In this document: positions 52,304 to 60,096 of the stretch, one piece after another
How positions within the stretch are numbered: position 1 is the first letter of the stretch
How the letters are laid out: the number at the start of each line of letters is the position of its first letter
Source of the DNA: DASRDB01 sp035652815
Lineage (GTDB): Bacteria > Chloroflexota > Ktedonobacteria > Ktedonobacterales > Ktedonobacteraceae
Assembly: GCA_035652815.1 (NCBI GenBank)
Contig: DASRDB010000009.1
Coordinates: 248,001 to 312,000, forward strand
Direction of reading: 5' to 3'
DNA: 64,000 nucleotides
The notes under the pieces: model-generated
Database searches by the model: none
The model's input: only the letters and a program-made list of their open reading frames with translations
Told to the model about the DNA's origin: nothing
Made by a program: the position numbers and the translations under genes

Positions 52304-54410
52304 CAATCCTTTTCCACCTGCAAATCTGCCACGTCCTGTACGCCTGGTAGGCAAAACACCGCAGCCGCCCCAGGAAACGCCGCCGCAGCTACCAGAGTTC
52401 AAAGGGAACCTCTGGCCCGTCCCACATACAACGGCGGAACAACAGGTCGAATTTCCTTTTCCACCCACCTTTAAGGATGACGATATCAGCGCGCTGCCAA
52501 CCGTAAAAACTGCCGCCTACAGCGGTGAACTGGAGATTAGCAAGCTGCCCACTCAGATTATGGCAGCCGTCACAAAAGAAACGCTTGCTGCTGAAGCGCT
52601 TGCGCGGGAGCAGCAGCTTGTCTACGCCAATACAGCCTATGCGCGCCGCCTGGAGCGCCATAAGCGCGCCCAGGAGAAAAAACTGAGCTGGCGCGATATC
52701 AAACAGTTTAGCCAGTTTGTCACACCCTTTAAATGGCAAATTGCGCTGGCGCTGTTGCTGACCGTCGGCATCGGCCTCACTGCCCTCCCGCTCCCGTTCG
52801 TCTTCCGCACTATGCTGGATACCGTCTTCAAGCAGGGAAACGTGCCGCTCTTCATCTGGTCGCTGATCTTCGTGCTGGCGGTCCAGTTCCTCGAAGAACT
52901 GCTCAGTTTCTTCAACCGCAACGTGCTGGGTTCGCTCAGCCGGGCGACCAACCTGAATATCACCTACCGCTTCTATCGCCATATGCTGCGCCTGCCGCTC
53001 GCTTTCTATCAGGGACTTAGCAGCACCGGACAGGTGTTGAGTCGCCTCAACGAAGTGACATCGGCGCAGCAAACCGTTATTCAGGTGATGATCGATACGG
53101 TGGTCAACACGGTACTGGTAGTGATCTACACGTTCGTCCTCTTTCTCACGGACTGGCGCATGACGCTGGTAGTGATCGCGGTCGCTCCTTTTTATGTGGG
53201 GGTCAGCCTGTACTTCAACCGCAAAGCGCGCCGCTTCAGTAGGCAGGTACTGGAAAGTTACGCTGTGATGAACGGAGCCATGTACGAGGGACTGACCGGC
53301 TTAAAAACGGTCAAGGCCCTGGCGGCGGAGCATCGCTTCGGGCGCAAGATCAAGAAGCTGATTATGCACACCAACCAGTTGTCATTTCAGCGCACGTTGT
53401 TCCAGTCAAAGGCAAACCTGGTGATTGGTATTGTGCAGGCCATTGGAGTGATCGTCATTCTGGCCTTTGGCGGCTATCTTGTGCTTACGCAGCAGCTTTC
53501 GGCGGGCCTGCTGGCGGCTTTTGTGCTGGTGCTGCGCCAGCTTTCAACGCCCGTCAGCACACTCAATGGCGTCAACCAGCAGGTGCAGGCGGCGGCGGTC
53601 GCCATCGACCGTCTCTTCGAGGTGCTGAACCATCCAGAGGAGGCCGACGCTGAAAAAGGCATCGAGCTTCCCCACGTGCGCGGCGACATCACCTTTGAAC
53701 ATGTGCATTTCTCGTACTCGCCCGGCATCGAAGTGCTGCACGACATCAATCTCCAGGTGCGAGCAGGCTCGACCATCGCGCTGGTTGGGCGCAGTGGAGC
53801 CGGAAAAACCACCATCGCCAACCTGCTCATGCGCTTCTACGCCCCGGATAGCGGTCGCATTACTATCGATGGCTACGACCTGCGCGATTTGAAGATCGAA
53901 AGCCTGCGCAGCCAGCTTGGTGTTATCCTACAGGACGACTCGCTTTTCAGCGGCACCATCGAAGAGAATCTGACCTTCGGCCTGCTGCGGCGGGTCACTT
54001 ATCAAGAACTGGTAGAGGCAGCGCGCAGCGCGAACATTCTCGATTTCATTCTCTCGCAGCCTGATGGCTTCAAAACCGTCTTGCAGGAGCGTGGGCAGAG
54101 CCTCTCGGGTGGGCAAAGGCAGCGCATCGCCATCGCTCGTATGTTCCTGCACCAGCCGCGCATTCTCGTAATGGACGAACCGTCATCGGCCCTGGACAAC
54201 GAGTCGGAAGCCCTCATCCAGCAGGCCCTGAAGCGTTTGACGGCGGGCCGCACCACCTTTATCATCGCGCACCGCCTCAGCACCATCCGCAACGCCGACC
54301 GCATCGTGATTATCGATAAAGGGCGCGTGGCGGAACAAGGCACGCACGACGAGCTGCTTGCCCGTCACGGCGTCTACTGGCATCTCTACAACAGCTATGG
54401 AAGGATGTGA
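52296..54410 (+). CDS. ABC exporter (fused permease/ATPase) with long N-terminal tail
   Basis: This is a 704-residue half-transporter of the type-IV exporter class. Residues 1-135 are Pro-rich and low-complexity (LPRPVRLVGKTPQPPQETPP). They are not a C39 peptidase domain, so no leader-cleaving domain is present. The membrane domain (six spans, about 140-430) starts TPFKWQIALALLLTVGIGL. The ATPase has GRSGAGKTTIANLL (Walker A, about 500), QDDSLFSGTIEENL (Q-loop), LSGGQRQRIAIARM (about 603), RILVMDEPSSALDN (Walker B, about 623) and IIAHRLST (H-loop). The ATG lies inside the last codons of the kinase-like gene, after GGTGG. It probably exports the modified peptide. Confidence 0.92.
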   Translation: MVNNPFPPANLPRPVRLVGKTPQPPQETPPQLPEFKGNLWPVPHTTAEQQVEFPFPPTFKDDDISALPTVKTAAYSGELEISKLPTQIMAAVTKETLAAEALAREQQLVYANTAYARRLERHKRAQEKKLSWRDIKQFSQFVTPFKWQIALALLLTVGIGLTALPLPFVFRTMLDTVFKQGNVPLFIWSLIFVLAVQFLEELLSFFNRNVLGSLSRATNLNITYRFYRHMLRLPLAFYQGLSSTGQVLSRLNEVTSAQQTVIQVMIDTVVNTVLVVIYTFVLFLTDWRMTLVVIAVAPFYVGVSLYFNRKARRFSRQVLESYAVMNGAMYEGLTGLKTVKALAAEHRFGRKIKKLIMHTNQLSFQRTLFQSKANLVIGIVQAIGVIVILAFGGYLVLTQQLSAGLLAAFVLVLRQLSTPVSTLNGVNQQVQAAAVAIDRLFEVLNHPEEADAEKGIELPHVRGDITFEHVHFSYSPGIEVLHDINLQVRAGSTIALVGRSGAGKTTIANLLMRFYAPDSGRITIDGYDLRDLKIESLRSQLGVILQDDSLFSGTIEENLTFGLLRRVTYQELVEAARSANILDFILSQPDGFKTVLQERGQSLSGGQRQRIAIARMFLHQPRILVMDEPSSALDNESEALIQQALKRLTAGRTTFIIAHRLSTIRNADRIVIIDKGRVAEQGTHDELLARHGVYWHLYNSYGRM

Positions 54411-55432
54411 ACCCTGGTATGCCCACACTTCGTCGCGCCTCGGGCTGCCTTTTTGGCCTCGCCTTCGGTGATGCGCTCGCCGCCCCCACCGAATTCATGA
54501 GTGTGAATGCTATCTTGAAACACTATCCGCCGGATGGCCCGCAAGAACTCGAAGGCAACCCGGCGCGCGTCACGGATGACACGCAGATGACGATTGCCGT
54601 TGGGATGGCCCTCATGCAGGCTTCCCGCCCTTATACGATGGAAAAACTGGAGCCCTTGTTGAGGCGCAGCTTTGTGGCCTGGATGCGCAGCCCCGACAAC
54701 AACCGCGCCCCCGGCAACACCTGTATGCAGGCGTGCAGACGGCTCGAACAGGGACTACCCTGGCAAGAGGCAACCGTACATACATCCAAAGGCTGCGGCG
54801 CGAATATGCGCGTCGCGCCCGTCGGATTGCTTCCAGGCGGCAAAAGAGGCATACCAGAGGAGACCCGGGCCGCTATCGCCCAGTTTCAGGGAGCCATGAC
54901 GCATGGACATCCAACGGCGCTGGCAGCCTCTGACCTCACGGCCAAAGCCATCGCTCTGCTTGTCGCCACCCACCCACCGCAGGAGTTGCCCGGCCTTCTA
55001 CGCGACTACGCTCACAAGCAGCGCAGCGTCTACCATGCCGATTGGCTTGGCGACCTCTGGCATCACGCGGGAGCATCCTCACCCACCGCCTATATTGAAC
55101 AGGGCTGGGATGAATGCCTGGGTGTGCTGGAGCGGCTGGATAGCGCGCTCGCCCATCCCGACCGCGAGAGCGATCCCTGTCTTGCGACAGGGGCGGGCTG
55201 GATTGCCGAAGAAGCCTTTGCCACCGGCCTGCTCTGCTTCCTGCTCTTTCCCAATGATCCCCTTGCCGCGCTGCGCCGCGCCGCGGTGACCTCCGGCGAT
55301 TCGGACTCGATAGCCTGCCTGACAGGCGCTTTCGCCGGGGCGTATCATGGCTTCTCGGTCTGGCCCAAAGATTGGATTAAGCGCATCGAGTACGCCGGAC
55401 AGCTTGCTATGCTTGGCGCGTTGTGGGAGTGA
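54407..55432 (+). CDS. ADP-ribosylglycohydrolase family protein
   Basis: This 341-residue all-helical (DraG/ARH-type) hydrolase removes ADP-ribose from proteins or small molecules. The two metal sites are intact: RVTDDTQMT (Thr56-Asp57-Asp58-Thr59) and SGDSDSIACLTGAFAG (Asp298, Asp300). ASGCLFGLAFGDALAAPTEF opens the fold. The start is taken as GTG, overlapping the exporter stop by four bases (GTGA) with GGAAGG just upstream; the ATG at 54419 is an alternative. The overlap makes it the last gene of the peptide operon. Whether it acts on the peptide, a self-protein or something unrelated cannot be told; no ADP-ribosyltransferase is seen in the window. Confidence 0.88.
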   Translation: MNPGMPTLRRASGCLFGLAFGDALAAPTEFMSVNAILKHYPPDGPQELEGNPARVTDDTQMTIAVGMALMQASRPYTMEKLEPLLRRSFVAWMRSPDNNRAPGNTCMQACRRLEQGLPWQEATVHTSKGCGANMRVAPVGLLPGGKRGIPEETRAAIAQFQGAMTHGHPTALAASDLTAKAIALLVATHPPQELPGLLRDYAHKQRSVYHADWLGDLWHHAGASSPTAYIEQGWDECLGVLERLDSALAHPDRESDPCLATGAGWIAEEAFATGLLCFLLFPNDPLAALRRAAVTSGDSDSIACLTGAFAGAYHGFSVWPKDWIKRIEYAGQLAMLGALWE

Positions 55433-55636
55433 TATTACCATCAGCCATACTTTCTTACGGTAAGCTGGGAAAACTTGTTTCCTGAGTTTTAGCATGATAT
55501 GATTCGGGCATCCTGTTGGAAAGGGCAGATTTTAAAGCGTCCGGTATGTTTCTGATCTCAATACTCAATGTCTTGCTAAAAGGACAGCCTCTAATCGGGC
55601 AAGGGCGCGCAGGCTTCTCACTCATCTTGCAGCTTA

Positions 55637-58045
55637 ATGATGAACTCTATGCAAAACGATTATTACGAACCCGGTAGTGGCAATATTGCCGACAGCGCAC
55701 ATCAGCGAGCACGGCAAATAGCGCGCACGCGCGTGGTTGGACAGAAAGAGCGCCGCGTGGATGCCCGTCCATTGGTGACGGGCGCACCCGTATACGCCTC
55801 GGACCTTGAGATGCCGGACATGCTGTATGGCCGTATCCTGCACTCGCCGCACGCGCACGCGAACATCCGGCATATCGATACAAGCAAAGCGCTTGCCTTT
55901 CCAGGTGTGCGCGCCGTAGTGACGCATAAGGACGTACCCCGCGTGGCGCACAGTACGGCAGGGCAGCCCTATCCCGAGCTGTCACCCTATGATGCCTATT
56001 TGCTCGATAGCCGCGTGCGCTACGTCGGCGACTGGGTCGCCTTTGTCGCGGCTGAAACGGCAGCCATCGCCGAGGAAGCCCTGGGCTTGATCGACGTTGA
56101 GTACGAGCTGCTTCCGGCGGTCTTTGATCCATTAGAGGCCATGCAGGAGGGCGCGCCGCAGCTACACGAGCCGGATGTCTCTCATCCCAACTATGGCAAA
56201 CATCTCGGTGATATCTATGATGCCTCGCACAACATCGCCGCGCATGAGATCATTGAAAACGGCGATTTCGCGGCGGCCATGCGCGAGGCGGATATCGTGG
56301 TCGAGGGCGAGTATCGCGTCCCCTTTATTTCGCACGCCGTTCTGGAGCCACACGTCTGTCTCGCCTATGTCGATGGCTATGACCGCCTGATCGTGACAAG
56401 CAGCACGCAGGTTCCCTATCACACGCGGCGACAACTGGCAGCCGTGTTGCAACTGCCCATCTCGCGTGTGCGCGTGGTCAAACCGCGCGTCGGGGGCGGC
56501 TTTGGCAGCAAACAGGAAATGCTCCTGGAACCCGTTGCCGCCATATTGGCGCTCAAAACGCGCCAGCCGGTGCGCGTGGAGTACAGCCGCCAGGAGGAGT
56601 TCACCTCGGCCCGCTTCCGCCATCCGGTGATTATGCGCATGCGCAGCGGGGTCAAACGCGATGGCACCCTGGTGGCTATTTCGATGCATTCGATTGGCAA
56701 CGCGGGGGCATACGGCACGCATAGCTTCACCGTGACGCGCAGCACCGGGCACAAAACGCTCTGTCTCTACCGCGCCAAAGCCTACCGCTTCCAGGCGGAT
56801 GCTGTTTACACTAACCTGCCAATTCCGGGAGCCATGCGCGGCTATGGCGCGCCACAGGGCTTTTTCGCCCTCGAATGTCATATCGACGAGATCGCGCATC
56901 GCCTGAACATGGATCCGCTAGAGTTCCGGCGCAAAAATCACGTGCAAAAAGGCGATTGGGACCCCATCGAGGGCGAACCAATGGATGGCATCTGGCACTC
57001 GAAGCGCCAGTTCCGCTCGTGTGGCCTGCCTGAGTGCATAGAAAAGGGCGCGGCAGCGTTTGGCTGGTACGAGCCGTTTGACCGGGGCGATGGAAAGCCC
57101 ATCCGGCGGGGTAGAGGAGTGGCAACGGCCATGCAGGGCAGCGGCGTCGCCAGCTTCGAACTGGGCGGCGCGTCCATCAAGCTGAACGAGGATGGTTCTT
57201 TCAACGTCATGACCGGCGCGACCGATATTGGGCAGGGCAGCGACACCATCATGGCGCAGATAGCCGCCGAGGCGCTGGGGGTCGGCATGGACAAGATTAT
57301 CATGCATTCGGTAGACACCGACTCGAGCGTCTTCGACTATGGCTCCTATGCATCCAGCACCACCTATATTAGCGGAAGCGGAGTCAAAGTCGCCGCCGAA
57401 CAGGTGCGCAGGCAGATTCTTGAGGTTGCCGGAGACCTGCTCGATTGTTCGCCGGAAGATATGAGCATTATCGATGGCGTGATTTATACGCCAAAGGGGG
57501 CCAGCAACCTGACCGTCGCCGATATCGCGCACGAAACGCTCTACGGTCGGCACCGCCAGCAAATCATGGCAAAGGGCGATTTCTGGACCGATGATTCTCC
57601 CGCGCCTTTTTACGTCCAGTTTGTTGAAGTAGAGATCGATACGGAAACCGGACAGGTGCGCGTTCCACGCGCCGTGAACGCGCTCGACCTGGGGAAAGCC
57701 ATCAATCCCACCCTGGCCACCGGGCAGGTCGAGGGAGCAACCGCAATGGCGCTGGGCTACGCGCTAAGCGAGGAAGTGAAATTTGACGAGCAGGGGCGCG
57801 TGCGCAATCCGGGCTTCGTAGACTACAAGGTGATGTCTGCGCTCGATATGCCGCAGATGACCACCATCCTGGTCGAGGATACAGAATACACCGGCCCGTT
57901 TGGCGCAAAGTCCGCCGGTGAAGTGCCGACCAACGGCATGGCCCCGGCTATTGCCAACGCGGTATACGACGCGCTTGGCATACGCATTCGCAGCCTGCCT
58001 ATTACACCCGAGAAAATTTTAGCGGCCCTGGACGAGTTGAAATAA
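55637..58045 (+). CDS. Molybdenum hydroxylase large subunit (xanthine dehydrogenase/CoxL family)
   Basis: This is an 802-residue molybdopterin-binding subunit. GAPVYASDLEMPDMLYGRIL opens the first domain; VGGGFGSKQEMLLEP and GAMRGYGAPQGFFALE contact the cofactor; GATDIGQGSDTIMAQIAAE follows; the catalytic base is Glu762 in GAKSAGEVPTNG. The CoxL-specific active-site Cys loop is not evident, so aldehyde or N-heterocycle oxidation is likelier than CO oxidation. The partner FAD and 2Fe-2S subunits are not adjacent: the downstream gene is an FHA protein and the upstream one a glycohydrolase. No good ribosome-binding site is seen before the ATGs at 55637, 55640 and 55649. Confidence 0.9.
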   Translation: MMNSMQNDYYEPGSGNIADSAHQRARQIARTRVVGQKERRVDARPLVTGAPVYASDLEMPDMLYGRILHSPHAHANIRHIDTSKALAFPGVRAVVTHKDVPRVAHSTAGQPYPELSPYDAYLLDSRVRYVGDWVAFVAAETAAIAEEALGLIDVEYELLPAVFDPLEAMQEGAPQLHEPDVSHPNYGKHLGDIYDASHNIAAHEIIENGDFAAAMREADIVVEGEYRVPFISHAVLEPHVCLAYVDGYDRLIVTSSTQVPYHTRRQLAAVLQLPISRVRVVKPRVGGGFGSKQEMLLEPVAAILALKTRQPVRVEYSRQEEFTSARFRHPVIMRMRSGVKRDGTLVAISMHSIGNAGAYGTHSFTVTRSTGHKTLCLYRAKAYRFQADAVYTNLPIPGAMRGYGAPQGFFALECHIDEIAHRLNMDPLEFRRKNHVQKGDWDPIEGEPMDGIWHSKRQFRSCGLPECIEKGAAAFGWYEPFDRGDGKPIRRGRGVATAMQGSGVASFELGGASIKLNEDGSFNVMTGATDIGQGSDTIMAQIAAEALGVGMDKIIMHSVDTDSSVFDYGSYASSTTYISGSGVKVAAEQVRRQILEVAGDLLDCSPEDMSIIDGVIYTPKGASNLTVADIAHETLYGRHRQQIMAKGDFWTDDSPAPFYVQFVEVEIDTETGQVRVPRAVNALDLGKAINPTLATGQVEGATAMALGYALSEEVKFDEQGRVRNPGFVDYKVMSALDMPQMTTILVEDTEYTGPFGAKSAGEVPTNGMAPAIANAVYDALGIRIRSLPITPEKILAALDELK

Positions 58046-58068
58046 TCGGCTAGAAGAGAGGGTTGGAA

Positions 58069-58758
58069 ATGGCTCAGGAGCCAGTGGAGCAGACAACCGC
58101 ATACCTGATGATACAGCAGGGGCCGCAGGCCGGCAAACGTATCGGCATCTGGAAAGATTGCACCACCATCGGGCGCAGCCGCAATTGTGATATTTTCCTG
58201 GAAGACCTGGCTGTTCACCGCAAACAGGCGCGCATTCTCTTTACCTCGCAGGGCTACCTGCTGCACGACGATCATGGCAGCGGAGATAGCTTTGTCAACG
58301 GCGAACCCATACACGAGAAGCTGCTCCAGGATGGCGATGTCCTCTGCTTCGGCCATACGGAACTGGTCTTCTATGGACACGAAGGGACGCGCCCGTTCCA
58401 GCTTGCATCTTCGCGGGGCCGCGAATCGCACAAGAGCAAAAAACACGAGCCGACGCTCCATCAAATCGTGTTTCTGGAGCTAAGCGGCCCCAACGGTCTA
58501 TCACGCACTTTTGAGGCCCTGCCGGAGATGACTATTGGGCGCAGCCGCGAGTGTGATATTTTCCTGGAAGACCTCGCGGTGAGTCGCTTACATGCCACCA
58601 TCCGGCAGGTACCAGATGGAGGCTACGAAATCGAGGATCATCGTTCGGCGACCGGCACCTTCGTCAATGGCATGCGGATCACGCGCTATCACCTGCTCGA
58701 GGGCGACGTGATACAGATTGGCACGAATCGCCTCACACTGCGCCGCCCGTTTGCCTGA
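58069..58758 (+). CDS. Double FHA-domain protein
   Basis: This 229-residue protein has two tandem phosphothreonine-binding FHA domains. The first has TIGRSRNCDIFLEDLAVHRKQARI; the second has TIGRSRECDIFLEDLAVSRLHATI, followed by GTFVNGMRI. The near-identical cores show internal duplication. The second keeps the usual GR...SRLHA...NG pattern, while in the first SxxH is altered to HRKQ, which may weaken phosphopeptide binding. A short linker rich in Arg/Ser/Lys joins them. GAGAGGG lies six bases before the ATG; the gene starts 23 bases after the hydroxylase stop. No kinase gene adjoins it. Its last 26 bases overlap the end of the convergent NadD-like gene. Confidence 0.88.
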   Translation: MAQEPVEQTTAYLMIQQGPQAGKRIGIWKDCTTIGRSRNCDIFLEDLAVHRKQARILFTSQGYLLHDDHGSGDSFVNGEPIHEKLLQDGDVLCFGHTELVFYGHEGTRPFQLASSRGRESHKSKKHEPTLHQIVFLELSGPNGLSRTFEALPEMTIGRSRECDIFLEDLAVSRLHATIRQVPDGGYEIEDHRSATGTFVNGMRITRYHLLEGDVIQIGTNRLTLRRPFA

Positions 58759-59590
58759 GCAGGTTCTGAATGGCCAGCATGCGCTCTCCGTAGCGGTCAA
58801 TTTCGCGGCCATCTGGCAGGCGCTGAGCGGGTTCGTAGGCATGCGTCTCCTGAATAAACTGGCGCACTTCCGGCGGCACATCCGAGGCGTAGCGCGCAAA
58901 ATCCTGGCGAATATGGGTCGAGGAGACATTGCGGTAGGCCTCATTCAAAGGAAGAGCGTGAACATGCGAAGCAAACTGGCGGTTTTCTGGCTTCTGTAAT
59001 AGCTGCTTCAACTCATGCTCGCCTGCGTTGGCACGTGGCGCAACCAGAATGTCCGCCAGCGCGAACAATTCATGCAGGGCCTTGTCCCGGTCGCTATAAT
59101 AGCGCGGGTCAAAAACCTGGACGATCTTATCGAAGCCCACCAGGAAATACAGGGTAGCAACGGCGGGATAGCGACGGCGAATGCCCTCCGCCTGCTCCAC
59201 GTACAGGCCGCGATTAAACAACATCACTCCGGCAGCTTGCAGGTAGCGCTGCATAATCTCCTCAAGCAGCAGCACGCGGTCAACCAGCAAAGGACGCTGC
59301 ACGTTCTCCTTGTCGGTCGTATGTTTGCTGATAGCGGCATAAACATGCATTCCACCATGCTCTCGCCCGTAATGCTGCGCCTGTTGCAGCATTGCCAGGT
59401 GCGCGTTCGTAGGGGGATTGAACGAACCAGGGAAAACGATGATATTGCCCCGCGGTTCCGGCGACCCTGGCACAATCAAGGCATCCGACTGTGCCTGCGG
59501 GTCTAAGCGATTCAGCAGCGCGGCAATGGTTCGAAGCTGTGAGACGGTGTGGCTAGAAAAGCCCTTCCATATATCAACTTGCTTGTCCAT
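58733..59590 (-). CDS. NadD-like nucleotidyltransferase
   Basis: This 285-residue adenylyltransferase-fold protein has IIVFPGSFNPPTNAHLAML (about 50-68), which gives the GxFxPxTxxH active-site motif of nicotinate/nicotinamide mononucleotide adenylyltransferases. VSSTHIRQDFARY (about 216-228) is the matching C-terminal SSTxIR motif. It is longer than typical NadD (about 200 residues) owing to a 48-residue N-terminal extension and an insert around HVYAAISKHTTDKENVQRPLL. It could be the NAD-synthesis enzyme or a paralogue with another substrate. It overlaps the convergent FHA gene by 26 bases. Confidence 0.82.
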   Translation of the reverse strand: MDKQVDIWKGFSSHTVSQLRTIAALLNRLDPQAQSDALIVPGSPEPRGNIIVFPGSFNPPTNAHLAMLQQAQHYGREHGGMHVYAAISKHTTDKENVQRPLLVDRVLLLEEIMQRYLQAAGVMLFNRGLYVEQAEGIRRRYPAVATLYFLVGFDKIVQVFDPRYYSDRDKALHELFALADILVAPRANAGEHELKQLLQKPENRQFASHVHALPLNEAYRNVSSTHIRQDFARYASDVPPEVRQFIQETHAYEPAQRLPDGREIDRYGERMLAIQNLLRQTGGAV

Positions 59591-60096
59591 AGAAAGATTA
59601 TAGCATGAACAGGTGCGGTTTTTGCTCGTATCTTAGCACAACGATATTAACTCAAGTTTAAGCGAAGGTAGCTATTTGTTTAAATGGAAACGAAGCAAAA
59701 AAATCTATTGAAATACTCAATAATCGAGGTAGCCACTATAGTTATTGTGACTATTGTGTTATATCTATCCTGCCTGCTACACTGAACTCAGCTATATATA
59801 ATTGGTAGCGCGGAATTGCTGTAATCCTACACCGTGAAAAAGCCTCGCATGCCTGTCATCCTGAGCGCCGCGAAGGATCTCGCGCGTGCCGGGTCGAGCC
59901 AGTGGGAGCCGCAGATCCATCGCGGCGCTCAGGATGACATCTGGCGGCAGGTTGGGAATGGCAAGTTGTTGAGATATAGTAAGCAGATGAAGACGTAGTA
60001 TATGTATGCCCATGAGCTTGCTTTGTGAGGCACAGAGCTACCCGTTTGCAGCAACTATATGTGTCAAACGTGGCCCATCAATGGAGGTACCCATCT
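59591..60096. other. Intergenic region with promoter-like sequence and dispersed repeat
   Basis: This 506-base spacer lies between divergent genes. It is AT-rich near 59640-59780, with TTGTGT, 18 bases and TACACT (ending near 59781) as a possible promoter, followed by the third dispersed repeat at 59845-59965. No gene is seen. Confidence 0.5.
59845..59965. repeat. Dispersed inverted-repeat element, copy 3
   Basis: Arms lie at 59855-59881 and 59912-59938. Relative to the other copies, one arm position has changed A to C and its pairing partner T to G, keeping the stem; a second difference is unpaired. The centre keeps GTGCCGGGTCGAGCCAG and the right flank AGGTTGGGAATGGC. Confidence 0.83.

Noticed and set aside
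52296..52700. C39 peptidase domain at the exporter N-terminus
   Set aside because: The N-terminal 135 residues are Pro-rich and lack the Cys-His pattern of C39; the leader would have to be cut by another enzyme.
50050..54410. Lasso peptide gene cluster
   Set aside because: The YxxPxL leader and PqqD protein fit, but no asparagine-synthetase-like cyclase or B2-type protease is present, the leader lacks the usual Thr near the cleavage site, and no Asp/Glu is placed in the tail for an isopeptide ring.
56162..57562. Two minus-strand frames of 245 and 214 codons
   Set aside because: Both are antisense to the molybdenum hydroxylase gene and have no protein features.
55637..58045. Aerobic CO dehydrogenase (coxL)
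   Set aside because: The large-subunit family matches, but the CoxL active-site Cys loop was not seen and the medium and small subunits are absent.
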